Below, piece by piece: positions 48,901 to 62,194 of a stretch of 64,000 nt of DNA. The translations under genes were made by a program, and so were the position numbers. The notes beneath the pieces are model-generated. The model saw only the letters and a program-made list of their open reading frames with translations. It did no database searches and was not told the origin of the DNA. Positions within the stretch are counted from its first letter, which is position 1, and each line of letters begins with the position of its first letter. The DNA comes from Chionis minor (lineage: Eukaryota; Chordata; Aves; Charadriiformes; Chionididae). Location of the stretch: positions 124,001 to 188,000 of the forward strand of contig VZSF01008496.1 in assembly GCA_013398295.1 (NCBI GenBank). The letters run 5' to 3'.

Positions 48901-51900
48901 TTTGCTGCAGACAGGATAGGACATGTTGGGCTGAAGTTGCAACAGGAGAGCTTGGCATTAGGGAAACTGTAACCATAATGGGATAGTGACCCACAGGAGT
49001 GGGCTGGCTGGCGGAGACAGAGAGGATGGAGTTATGCCTTCAGGCAGGGCCCTAGACAAGGTGCATCGTAAGATCACCTTTCTGATGATTAACTGAATTC
49101 TTTAGGTTGTAACTGCTGTAGGACCTATGCAGAGAACGTGCAAGTATGTGCATATATGTGTGAATGTGAACACAGGTGGAACAAGGTTGAGTTTTAGAAA
49201 TGAAGTTACATTTATTTCTTTAATTATGTTAAGTTCACAGACGCAGCAATTCTGTTTCTATTACTGTCTTGTGGTTGGTTTTTTTTGCTTTAAATAGAGG
49301 AGTCTACCCTTCTCTCTTCTCCCCCAGAAGAGTCCCCCCTCAAGAATGAAAAGCTTCTACCATAACTTAAATACCACTTGAAGCTTTAGAAATGCTAATG
49401 CACAATCTTTTAGCGACTATTTGCATATGTCCATGACGGAAATGTGTCATGAACTGCTGGTTTACTAATCTGGAACCCAGTGTTATTTCTTTCTCCTTAT
49501 ATCCTCTCTGAATAAACAAATAAATTGCAGATTGTAAGTGCAGATTCTGAAAAAAGGCACAGCATGTGCAAGAATGTGGAATGCCCTGCAAAAGTTTTTC
49601 AAAGACATCCTGGAGGCACGTGTTGGTGCATATACATATTCCCCATTTCCTCTCTCATCAGTCTTGGTTTCTGTATCTTGAGGGAGTACGTAGGCATGCC
49701 TTTCCTGTGACCTTGCTTTTGCTTTTCTGCAAGGAAAAAGAAAATATGGAAGTTATTTCAGCAAGAAGAAATCTCTGTGCAGGGTGTCTTTGTCGATACC
49801 TCCTACATCTCTGAAAAGGCTATGGGACCAATTCTTAAACTAGACAAGTCTCCAGTTTGTTTTCTGTAATTGCTTGTTCAGTCTCACCTAACCTAATTAT
49901 CGTCTAACAGCTGGCCTTGGCAAGTGCTCTGGGCTCGCTCGATAATCAATAGAAAAGAATAGGCACCTCCAGAGGATGGCTTATATCATCCTAAGGTAAT
50001 TACCTAAAATTGGTGGGCTGAATCACCTCTGGTGGTATTTATCTCTTTCTATCAATTATAGCAAGAGTCCAAATGACTGGCTTAAACTGGGTGATTAAAG
50101 AGATGAATCCTGCTCTCAGGTAATGTTAGAAGAGGTCCGCTTCCTACAGTGTCTTATTTCTCAGCATTGTGGAAAATCACCTTTCCTGTAGCTTAGCAGT
50201 AGGTTACAGTGGCCTCTTGTGTGAGCCTCTTTCAGATGCAGTCCTCCACTCCCAGCTCTGGCTACTGCTGGTTTCCACTCAGTCCTTCCAGCTTGCTGAG
50301 CTGGCATCCTCTTGAGCCCTGCCACCAGTGCCCTGTGTCATTGCACCTGCTCTCGAGACCTTCAGGGGGGATGAAGAAGTAAGATGCAGTGTTCCACTTC
50401 CAATCCTGAGATGGTGAGGTAGAGAGAGAGAATAAGCAACGCCACAAAGCTCCACAGTCACATCTGCTTCCCCTTGATTAGTCCCAAGTGCTAGAATAGA
50501 CATTTCTTTTGCGTGGCAGCAAGTTATGGTGGAACTTCACATCTTCACTCAGCCGCTGCTTCTGGTGATCTGATTTGCTTCTCTGTTCCTCTTCCTGGAC
50601 TCAGTCTTACTTATCTTCTCATGGGTTGTCTTTTCAAGCTACTAGTGCAGCTTTTGGATCAAACTGACCCTCTTCTCTAATACTGCAGCTATTTAAATAT
50701 TAGAGCCTTGTTTTAAACCAGCGATCTGCATTCTCTGATAATCAACAGAAGAGATCCCACCAGAGGATGTTCAGCTTGTTTAAGTCATGGTCTGACTTGC
50801 TGGGAATACCAGCCTATCACCTACAGAGCAAGTGGTTTGGTTGAACATCTCATACATGGCTATTGAGTTGGAAGTGTTGTGCCTTATATGCTGATCCTTC
50901 AGGATGGAGCGGACCATACAGAACCCTTTGTCACCCCTCTTGTAAGGACATTCTAAGTGCAGAACAGGGGGCTGAGGAAAATGATTTTTACCTTTTCTGT
51001 CCTAATCGCAGAGACACCACAAGTATCTGTGGGGAAGCTGCTGCGAGTTGGAGCAGCCACTGACGTTCAGTAAGTTACACTCTGAAGTGTACTGGGGGCT
51101 AGCAAGAAAGAGGTATGAAAAGGGCTTTTGTTCCCTGTATCTTACATTTTTTGTTCTCTTCCTCTTTGATGCGGATCCCAAAAGATTTGTGAAAGAGCCT
51201 AGCTTTCATATTTCACTGTTCATGACAGTTGGAAGGGTAATTTTTCTGCCCACAGTAGGTTGTCCAGCAGAACATTGCTAATTGTGTTCAGTGGCCTACT
51301 GTAACTGTAATAACCCAAAACAGTATTGGCAAAGGTAAATATCAGTTGTCTTTCTGCTAGACCGTGTTTCAAAGGTTTGTTTGGATAATTTGGTTTCAAC
51401 TCAGATGAGGGACAAATGAGTTTTTCCCTCACTCTGGGTTTTCTTGCAGATTTTAAAAGCACGTAGAAACCGAAAGAAGTTACATAGTCGCTGTTGTAGA
51501 TTTTTGTCGTCACATATTGCCATGTACCACAGCAATCAGTTCTTACTGTTGTGGCTTGAAGTTTCTGAATTTACCTGGACTGAAATCATAAAATCAGATT
51601 TCTGAATGCATTGTTTCCACATGCATTACATTATAAATCAGTTTCATTTTGTTCTTGATGTTATCCTGCTGCAAAACACAGAGAAAACACTCAATAAATG
51701 AAATTGCATCTGTCTGATTCCACAAATATGAGTAATACTAAAGGTCTTCAGCTGGAATATATCTGTTTCTGCTAGAGATGTTTTTCAAACCTTCTTTCCC
51801 CAATAAATCCTGACTGTTATTTTAGCACAGATAATACTCTCAAAATACAATTGCGAGAAAATCCCTAAGATGGGTATGGCAAACCCTGTGTATGTCAAGG

Positions 51901-53936
51901 AGTTATTTTTTCCACCAAAACCAAATATACAGTGTAGTGTATGTCATCCAAACGGCAAGAGGAAGGAATAGTGTTTCCTGAAGTAAAAATCTACCATCAG
52001 CAAGCTCATATATTTCTTAGTGGCATCATTAGGTTTTGTAAATTTGGACTTGGGGGATCATAAAACCCCAGTGTGTGTACAGTGAATTTTCTACTGAGCA
52101 GCACAGCTTTCAAATTCTGAATATTTTCAGCAGTACGTGTAATAATATATCAGTTTGTACTGTTTAAGTGACTTGGTAAGAAATAAGAGGAGGAGGATTA
52201 GCTACTAAACTTGTCAGAAATATATTCCTAGTGAATACCTGGAAAGGGGGGTAAAAAAAAAATAAAAAAAGATTGAATTCGGTGTTTTTCCACAGCACCT
52301 GCACAGTGAGATCTATCAGATTTACAACTTTCTTTTCCAGTATGGAAGCAAAACTGTTAATCTTAGGAAGGTAGGATATTAGGGAACTTGAACACAGAAG
52401 CATTTTCTGAGCAGCAAGCTCTTCAGGTGCATGTTCACTGATGTACTCCACTGTTCTGTTTCTTTTTCAGTAAATTTTTGTTTGGAAGGCAATTTATATT
52501 TATTTCATGTGGCTTATCATATATATGTGTGTATATTAAGACTGCAGTAAGTTCAGAGTTCTTCCATAGTAAAGAAGCCTTCTACTGGCGTATTCAATGT
52601 CTTGGTTGTTTGAAATTGGTACTATATTTTTCAAGGTAAAAAAAAAAAAAGAGTAGTTCTGTAAGTTCTCAAAATTTGTCAAAAATCCTGCTTTTACAAT
52701 CCTAATTTTCTTACATAATTTTGTGTCAGTTTAGAAAGAAAAAAAGTCAAGTGTCATAATTCCTTCCAATGTCATCTAGCTAAATCACTTTGAGAATTAA
52801 TGTCATTGCCTTGGGAGGCTAAATATGAAAGAAACAAGCAAAAGTGCATAATACAGGTTTGCATATTTCATGTTTCAACAGAAATAACATTTTTGTTGAG
52901 AATACACTCATTTCAGCTAGAATCAAAAGTCTGTGTTGTTTTTCACTTACCAACTCTCAGAGCAAAATTAGGCTGAGCCAAGGATGAGTTATTTAGCCAT
53001 GTAACTGTCCTCAGTTGGAAATTCTAAAGGCAAAAGGAGTTCTTACTATAATCCTATTAAATCTTCTGTATAGCTACACTGTAGAGCTCACGCAGAACAA
53101 TAATAGATGGTAGGCAAAATTCATTATTTGCTGAATATGTTTTCTGCTAAATTCTGTGTGGTTAGAGGTGGTAAACCATGCCTGTCTTCGTCTTGATTAA
53201 TATTCTGCATCTTTTGGCAGTCAGTGTCAGTCATGGACTATGAGAATCACTGAATTTATAAAATTCTAAATGAACAGTTACTGGGTTCAAATCTGAAATT
53301 TTGAGGAGCACTGACAGGAGAATTAGCTGTAAAAATATATGAATGTCAAGTAGAAAAAGAAGAGGAGAAAAGAGCAACACGAGATAATGTTGAAGCAATT
53401 TTCCTTGAAGTTTACTGATAAAGGATATGAAAAACCTAAAAGTAATACTCTTCTCAAACTCATATTTCATCTCTTATACAGTTGGACCACAAATACTTGG
53501 TCGTGTTATTCTCTCTGAGTACTGTATCCTGTTTAGCTCATGTTTTGAATAGTATATTGTGATTGTTAGGGTCTTTCTAAAAAATATTATTTTCAAAAGT
53601 GGCCATTTTTCCTCCCTGCGGTTTATTTATAGGATTCTGGGACTGAAAGCCTCCTGTGAAGTTCATTGTTTCAATAGGTTTGGTATTAAAATGTGTGTTT
53701 TGAGTGTTCAGGGTTAAGATTCAAATACACAGAGCAACTAAACCACAAGCAAAAGTAACCACGTGTTTCGAAGCTGTAAAGGAAATACAGACTTCAAATG
53801 CATTGACATTTGCATAGGTGCAGAAAGACTCATGGATTTGATTAATTCTATCGAAATTACCCGTTGTACCAATTCCTGTCTATATATTAACTATTGTCTC
53901 TTGACATAGGTTTTCTTATTGGCTCTTTGCTAGTTT
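45901..53936. other. Long non-coding stretch
   Basis: About 8 kb of AT-rich unique-looking DNA. The only definite item is the TA microsatellite at 46879-46900. A lysine-rich - strand frame at 47734-48030 and other short frames have no support. A 12-base A run lies near 52640. Confidence 0.45.
46879..46900. repeat. (TA)11 microsatellite
   Basis: Eleven uninterrupted TA dinucleotides follow a partly alternating AT stretch. It is probably length-polymorphic. Confidence 0.95.
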
Positions 53937-54015
53937 GAGGAACTGAGAAAGTCATTGGGTAAGTTAGAGTCAAACTAGATGACTTTTATAAGTGTAATTC
54001 TAAAACCATATCTTT
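53937..54015 (+). repeat. Possible CR1 3'-end relic
   Basis: 'gagtcaaactagatgactttta' followed by 'aagtgtaattctaaaacca' mirrors the end of a CR1 3' UTR. Compare 'tagactagatgacttttaaagg' in the firm copy ending at 30561. Only about 75 bases are recognisable. Confidence 0.35.
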
Positions 54016-54193
54016 GCTTTAAGGGGGAAGAAAACCCAAACCTCTTCTTGGTCTCTTTTCCTGATCTCTGGCTATTTAAGGTGCTTTGAATATGTGCTCT
54101 GAACTATAAGTTGTATTTGGTAGCTGTTCTTTACAAATGTTGATTTAGACATACTTACCATTTCTGAGAAAGTTGCTGAAATAGCTTTTCCAG

Positions 54194-54404
54194 GATGCGG
54201 CAGAAGTGCTACACTGACAGAAAACCAGAAATCTCACATGGCCAACGGACAGAAAGAATCTTGAAAGAAATAAAATCTGTATTGAAATATTATAAGAAAG
54301 TTATGCCTGCACAAGAGGAGCAAGTGAAAATGAGGCTTTTAGCTCTCAAAAACATCCTCGGAATTTCCTGTGAAGTTCCATTTTTCAATTTAATAGCGAT
54401 GTGA
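54194..54404 (+). CDS. Candidate coding exon, product not recognised
   Basis: A pyrimidine-rich stretch ending TTTTCCAG at 54193 precedes an open frame of 69 codons that ends in TGA at 54402-54404. The peptide has real-protein character: the segment from about residue 19 to 55 (TERILKEIKSVLKYYKKV, then EEQVKMRLLALKNILG) forms two amphipathic, coiled-coil-like helices rich in Lys, Glu, Leu and Ile. The first ATG follows the acceptor by one base, so it may be an internal Met. An alternative donor GTGAAA at about 54327 would make a shorter internal exon. No promoter, polyadenylation signal or partner exon was identified. It could be a real exon, a fragment of an old transposon or pseudogene, or chance. 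Family unknown. Confidence 0.25.
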
Positions 54405-57400
54405 CATGTACTTGACACATCTCTGCTGTTATAAAGGGTGATTTCCCATCTTTATTTTCTGGGAAATATGTGTCTGTAGTGGAGCTACATTTAAGATAGA
54501 TGCAAAGGAATCTGGATTTGTATAATTTTGCACAAAGAAGGATCGAAAAAAGCTGCCTAAAATTCCTTCTGTTAAACATTGCTCGGTGTGCGTTATTTTC
54601 TTTAAGCATGAAGCGAGTTTCTTTTTCAAAGGTGGAATTTATAGCAGTATCTCATGCAGAGAGTGTATTGTGTTCTTTGGAGGGAGCTCGGAAGCGCTGT
54701 CTGAGCACAGGTTGGAGAAGAGGTCTTAATGGAGTTGCATCCGTGCACAGTGTTTCTGAATTTGGCCATTTGTTTCCGTGTCTGTATTTCTCGGTGTCAG
54801 TGTTACATTTGGCTAAATCGCCTTCAGGTCTAAGGGTTACTGCTGCCTGGGAATTGAATTCTTTCCCTTGCAATTCTCTCTCTCTTCAACTGCAGTGAAT
54901 AGGCAAAGCCCGGTGATAAACCTGTGAATATACTTAAAGAAATAGGAAGTGTATTTTGGCTGTGTTATTATTTTCAGTTCTGTAATATTAACTTAATATT
55001 GCCAACATAGTAGTGCTTTTTCGCAGCAGAAAGTAGTACTGAATAGCACAGAATAATTGGTGAATCACTGAATAATAGCAATAGCAGTTGTAGCCGTAGG
55101 GGACTCAGGCCAGAAGTGAGGCCAGTTGTGCAGCAGCAGATCTCGTCTGCTATTAGATCCCCTTTGGAGTGATGCATGGTAGTCAGAGGGTCTAGAGACT
55201 GTAAATCCTTTGAGAAAAATTCTGCATTTATTGCTTCAGCTTAGGAAGTTGATGTCTCATCAAATCTAGCTGCTTCTTCAGGTTCTGTAGTCTCTATTTC
55301 CAGTGGTACTTTACAATTTCTACTGGGTTAGATTACTTTTCTTACATCCATGGCAGTCAATGTAAAATTTCTCATCACACATTACATTCAGTGGAATCAG
55401 TGGCATTACCTGAGACAAAACAGTTTTTCATGGAAGTTTAGATAACACCATCTGTTATAGAAGCTCCTTTATGAAATTGTTCCTAGCAAGTGTTTATTGT
55501 GTATGTATAGGATCTAAGTGTGTTTGCTACTTTTTTTTTTTTAAGGTTCTTGAAATCTTTTATTTGTACCCTGAGAAAGAAAGAGATTACAGTTTTTTTT
55601 AATGGTCTTTAAAAAAAGTTGAGTAAACAACATATGTAATGATTCTGTAGGGAAATACCGCTTAATTAAAATGTAAAGTCATTATATTAGCATATGCACC
55701 TGCTGCTCATGTGGTTCATTTCTTCCAGAAATAACCAAATTACTGAATAGAGATTGTTCTATAGTTCAACTGCCTAGAACGTGTGCTTCAGAGTTTTGTC
55801 TTGTCCTCCTGCTGGTGATTCATTGGTGGCTTAAAAATAGTCACACTACATGCAGACAGAGATCTGCTGGGACTTAGCAACCAGCTGTGAAAGAATACAC
55901 TTTATCTTGACTGTTTAAGGAAAAAAAAAAAATCCTCCAAAGCCTATATAGTATTTATAGATGTTATCTGTGGGGGAATATCTCCTTCCCCCATGCACTA
56001 TGCCATCATCCAAAAAGCGTGGGAAACAAAGTTTGTGGAAAAGCTCGAAAATGCTGTGAAAAGTTGTAGCTACTTTATAGGACTAAGGTTTCTTATTACT
56101 TAGAGGCCTTGCGATGTATTTTGATTAACCTAGTTATAGTGTATCTGTCAGACAAAACATTCCTGGAAAACTTGAACATGTCCTAGTATGTGCCTGGAAT
56201 GCCTTTTCTGTGCGTGGACATGATAGCATTGATCGGAAAAAGAATTAGATTTGTTCTTGTGATGCGATGGGATTTCATTCATATCCTCCACTCTTTTGCT
56301 TTGGACAACTCCCCCCCCGCCCCCCACGCAATTTAAAAGCAAATGTAATATGCATAGAAAGGAGCAGACTAATATGGAATGAATTTTTAATTTCTTCCAT
56401 GCTGTATAGAGCTGAGTGTATTTGCTTTACCTGAGACTATCTCCTCTGAAGAACCTTAAATAAAGAGTACAAGAGGTAGGGCAAGTAGGAAGTAATCCTT
56501 TCCTGATGCTGCTTTCCAGTTTCTGGTCATTGGAACTGCAGAGGTCTCTGGAGCTGGTGGTTGTGTTTAGACTACTGGATGTAATAGCTGTCACTACACC
56601 ATCCTCCTTCAATTAGGTGCGCAAACTTTCTACAGAAGGTCTTGCTCCTTATTTATTGCTTTATCTTCTTTCCACACCGAGGTGTATTAAGTACTGTAAA
56701 GAGTTCGTCTTAGTTGTTTCCTGCAGATTTATACAAGGAAACAGAGACAAAACCCAGCACGTGTAAGGTTCTGGTTTTGATAAATTTATATGCCTGTTCG
56801 TATGCCTCTAGGGTTGTGGAACTATCAGTATGTCAATGTCACCCTTAAAATTTACATTATCAAAGTTTGTATTCTTTCTGTCACATCCTCCGTTTACTAA
56901 ATGGGTCTCTATCTAGTTATGATTGCAGTAGCGTGACAGCCAGCTATGAAAAATAAATTGTTTACCTACTGAATATGGTTTAATATAGGTATGTTGCAGA
57001 CCTTTTTGCAAAAAAAGTGTAAAAGTGCCTCATGTCCCAGCCAGCCACCCCGGAACTAGATTAATAGTTCAATCTCGGTCCAGACTGAAGACCACAGAAG
57101 TTGTTAGTTTCCTAATCATTTCAGGATATAATTTAACATGTCCTTGGTTTTTAAGACTCTATATAGCTTGGGTGTGCATGCTTCAAATATTGGCTTTTTC
57201 CTAGTGTCCTGTTAAAATAACTGAAATCAGCCGATAGGCTCAAAATTTCCTTTTAGTACTGGCCATAGGGACAGAGCCATTTCTGTGGAGGGTACATGTC
57301 TGTAGGATTCAGCTTTCATCACAGCTCAGGCAAAAGCCCGGACCTGAGCTTTTTAAGGGTGTTTTGAGTCCTGATTTTCTTCCCCCATAATTTGGTGTTT

Positions 57401-60400
57401 CAGAGTATGTGGAGTAAAAGAGGGACGCTGGCATTCCAATGGTTTCTTTGCGGAGCATGCATTTTGTCATTTGCTGTAAGAGAATGCCAGAGTGTCTGGA
57501 GACGTTTGTAACTTGTGCAGTATAGATGGAGATCTAAAAAAGTCAATCTAAGAGTTTGTGAATTGTCTATTTAAATCAATCGGTGTGAAGACGTTACTTA
57601 AGCTCTCTGAAAAGCTGTTTCAGGTTAGATTTTCTTCATGAGCAGCACATTAATTTCACTCAGCTACATGTTATTTGCTTTACCTGATAAAAATTCAATC
57701 TGTAAGGAAGGAAGGAGCATTAAAAATGTCCTTTTATAGAAGACTTTAATTTAAAGACTTACTTTTCCAGTGTATGTATTTAATACAAGCTCATGTAATT
57801 ACCAGTCAAAGTATTGTTGACTGTTACAAAACAAGATTAAATGAGTTGAGTCACACTTTACATGACTCCATGCCACAGAAAGCATGAACACAGTTTTCCT
57901 TTTGATTTCTTATCGGAGGTTGCATAACCCTGCTCATCTATTTCTAAGAGACCTTTCTTCTCTGCTCTTCACTTCTTTTAAGAGGGAAAGCAATGAGGAA
58001 CAGCAGCATGAATTTTGGGTAGTGCTCAGTCCATGACAGCTTCACTTCTCTTCAGTTAGTTAATACATGCAGTTAAACTCTTCACATTTCAGGTTCTCAC
58101 TAAACTCCACAGTGCTAGTGAAGTATGAGCGTATCTCTGGTCCCTCTTCCTCCTTTCCCCTTCATTCAGTACGTGAATTATGTTGAGAGTGATGAAGCCA
58201 AAACCTTTAGGAAAGGTCCTCTGAAGAGCAGGAGATAGGGCTTCCTTGGCAACTAAGACAAAGTTTTCACATGTTCTGCCAAAATGGATTAGAACCTCTG
58301 AAAATGTATCTAGAAAGTTGTGTCCAATTTATCCTTACGCTTCAGGCTGCAGCCTAGTTAAGAGGAAAAGGCAATACAAAGGTCTGGCAGATAGTGAGAT
58401 ATGATAGGGGAAAACCATTTTTTGTTCTGAATACTTGCTGCTAGCATATGATTCAAATCCCCCACATTACTTATAGATGGACAAATAAATAGACAAATAT
58501 CTTGCTCTGCAAATGTCTTCCAGCCTACCCTTTTTGTAGTTGCGTGGTATGATAGTAACCAAGTTCCTGGAAAAACATATTTAACAAATGTGTCTGCCTC
58601 TCACACAGAGGGGCCTTCTAAGTTCAAGCTTTTAGGTGCACAAGCAAGCTAAATCTTATAGTTGTACGGAATGCTTTAAATTCACTTTCCAAAGGTTGAG
58701 GCATGTCATTGTTTCATTGTTATGAGGTATTAACATGGGCAGGAAAGTTTCTAGAAAAAGAGTAGGAATGAGATAAAATTTATTATACAGATTTGGAGTG
58801 TTACAACACTGAAAGAAGTATCAGGAACAAAAATAGTTGAGGGAGAAAAGAGGGACAGGGAGGAATCTGATTTAATAGGAAGAAAATAACTAGTAAACTT
58901 TTTAGTGGTACACTTTACTCAATGACAAACTCCAGCCCAGGATGATGCTGTACTGCTGAAGTGGAAAGTGTCAGAAAAAGCTCCAACTTACGATTAAATA
59001 CCTATGCATGAGCTTTTCTGTACTTTGCATTCTTCTGTACTGGACCTGGTGCCAAATCTGGTGGGCCTGATTAAACTTTGGAAATCCAGAACGGGTTTGT
59101 GTTGTGCTCTCAGGTTATTCGTGCATTCCATCACGATTCCTGAGGCTTCCTGTTGTTCGGCAGGATTGATGACCAGATGCACATGGTGTCTCCCTCCCCA
59201 GCTAACATCTCATTGTTGAAGCTGTCACACGTAGGTAATGTCAACGTTAAGCATCCTGGTATCCTGCCTGCTGCTGACATACCACAAAATATCTGGATAG
59301 TAGTGAGGCTGACACCTGCATGTTTGCTAACTAGCCAAGTCATCCATTTATCCAGTGCAAAAAGTGGAATTCTTTAAAATTGTGAGTCATGCTGCGCTTG
59401 ATAATTTTCTTTCTTTTCTACGATTTTTTGTCATAAGTGCTTTAACAGAAGATTTCATAGGCTGGACTGTGATCAGTAGAGGCTCCCGCCCTTTGAGGTA
59501 CACTGCATACGACCTAAGGCTTTCCTGGACAAAGGAATAATGATCGTGTGCTTCAGAAGTGGAAAAGTCTGCTCAGGCATCCTGAAATAGGTGGGGGATT
59601 GCAGTCTAAGTACGCAGAAATAAGGCCTGAAGCCTAAACCTGCATTTAGGCCTCCTCGTAAGAGGAGAGACAAATTGACTTCCAGTAGGTAGTTCATCCT
59701 ACCTTTGTTAGGCATTTTGGAATGCAATTAAGTGACGTTTGGAAGTGAATTCCCTTCATTAGCTTTTGAGGCATCTTTAATGATTGGCTTGGGGTAGATG
59801 CCTACGTGATAGCTCTTACATGGTAGCGTTCAGCAAAATTAAATCAACGCTTAAGCTCTCTGTAACTGAGATCTATGTCTGTAAGGTAAAGATAATACTT
59901 CAGAGGCTGTTCATTAATTTTTTTCTGAGGTTCTCAGGTGTTATGATCATGGCAGCCTATAAAAATAATGTCTTTCGGGTCAGGTAATTTGAAAAATGTC
60001 CAATGAAATCGTTGCTTGTGGTGGATACCCTAGCAAAAAAATACAGGGACAAGTATGTTTACTGTGTTCTGAAAGAACATGACAACAGAATTGGGTAAAA
60101 GATAGTGACTTACGATACATGGTTATCATAAATCACTGAATAGATCCATGTACATGTTAAATTCTTTTAAATGTATGTATGTTGGCTGTTGTCTTCTGTT
60201 GCTATTGCTGTGACTAGGCTAGAAATGACTATGTGTCAAAGAAGGAAATGTGAAAAAAGATACTAAAATGACAAGAAGTTAAGGCATCAGTCATTGTTAC
60301 AAGGTTGTGCCAGAGGGAGGAAGGAGACATTTGCTATGCAAACACCAAGCATTTGTGCACAGGAAAACCTCTGAGCGGTCACTCGCCCTGTGCCTTTGGC

Positions 60401-62145
60401 CTTGGGAGCTGGGACGCTCTGAGACAGTGCAAGGTGCCTGTGCCAAGGTGCCAAACCTGCTGAGTCAAGAGAATTATTCTGGTTTATGTCTGTCTTATGT
60501 CCTCTAAACACACCTTTTCCTCCAGAAGAAATAGGCTGCGTCACCAACCTTTACCCAAGAATTCATCCCCCGAACACTAGTATTTTGGATGTATTTACCA
60601 TTTACTTCGTATTGTGAGGACTCTCTGGGGCAATCTTTGCGTTTACTCTTTGAGTCCTCTGAGGTCTTGACTGTTCTAAGGTCTTTTGATGCATTTGTTT
60701 TAGTCTTTGTCATAATGAAATTACAGTATAAATCTGAAATATCTAGGGTGGAATATTTATTTATGCATTAAAGACCGTGTTTCTTAATGTATTTCCCCCC
60801 TCAGGCTAATTCTTACCTGTGGCTTTAGAGAGGACTCATTTGGGGGCACAGACCAATTCTGCACAGCCCTTTGACCTACAGTATACCTGAACACTGTGGA
60901 AATTTGTTCTTTTTCTCCTACTCCTATTTATTGTTTCATTTCACTAGCTACAAAAGCCAGCAGAAGACCAGCTTTTTCCTCTCCTTAAGTAAGAAAGCTG
61001 CCCAAGGCAGTGTTTTAGTGCTGGAACTGGCCTGACTCTGATATACAGGTTTAATGCTTTATAATGTTGGCAAGAATGAAGCCTTTGTGCTCCAAACTGC
61101 ATTGGATTGAAGCTGAAATGTTTCTTTGTTATTTCGCTCCGTGTCATGCTCTGGAAGTTACTGTAGAAGGAAAGTTATCCTTAGTTACCTGTGTTTGTCA
61201 CGACAGTGTCTTTCTTTCCAAAACAGAGATTGGATAGTTCACCCTGGTATTTCCATCCTGTATCCTCCTATGTGGGTGTCTCAGGTTTGCTGGTATAGAT
61301 GTTGTGCTGAACTGAAAAACGGGAGCTAGGCTGTTTTCTCAAGTGCCATGACAGGTTTCAGGACACCAGAGACAAACTTGACTATGAATTTTGCTTTCCA
61401 AACTACGTGCCTGTATTTGTCTGCAACTCAGGAAAAGTGTGATATTTTATAGTTATTTATATACTGAATTTTCACATGCTGGATGCTGCATGGAAACACT
61501 TTGTGCATTTTGCTGTTAAGTTGCATTGAATAGAAGGCTGCTGCTGTTATTTGGGAAAGCTTTTTACTCCAACCCACAGTGTTAAAAAAGTGCAAGTTCT
61601 CCTGTGGCTTTGTCATTCTGTCATCCAAAGACCGTGAGTCCAGCACACCTCTTGGTCGTGTCAGAAGTGAAACATAACATACAAGCAGTGGTAGAAGTGG
61701 TACAATGTTGTTCCTGGAGCAGAGATCCAACCTCACTTGTGGTAATTAGTTTAAGTTTCTTCTGGTTATTTCAACTGAGCAAGAGGCTGCCGAGAAAAGT
61801 GTGCTCCTCAGCATGCAGAGAACTTCCAAACCTATAACAAGGTTGAGCGTTACATCTGACTTCAGGTAATTCAACCAACCGTCTCACCTTTTATTTAAAC
61901 ATGAGCATTTCAAGCCTTTTGTCTGTACAGTATATGATGTCAGATTTTACCTCACTGTAGATATTTAAGGATCTCTGACATATTTTAAATTATTTTAAGT
62001 CAACAGATAAGTATGATACACCCACTAAGTCTATTTCTCTTAATTTAGTTTGTGGAAAAAAATGTTCTTTCTCTTTGGAAAGGGAGAGCTCTAGTAGTGA
62101 TTTATGGGATGTGGACTTCACAGTTGTGTAGTTGCAGTATTATCC
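54405..62145. other. Long non-coding stretch
   Basis: About 7.7 kb with no recognised gene or interspersed repeat. It includes an almost pure C run (two C stretches around one G) at about 56310-56326 and A/T runs. Numerous short frames on both strands (for example 54500-54898, 59153-59727, 60287-60713) lack motifs or splice support. Confidence 0.45.
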
Positions 62146-62151
62146 TTTATT
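62146..62151 (-). other. AATAAA hexamer downstream of broken gene
   Basis: A canonical polyadenylation hexamer lies on the - strand 44 bases beyond the stop codon of the broken coding sequence. No A-rich tail follows within the next 50 bases. This is where a processed pseudogene would normally show one, unless the tail has decayed. Confidence 0.4.
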
Positions 62152-62194
62152 GAGGGAAATGTTAGATTAGAGATACATTCCTTGGAGATGGGAA

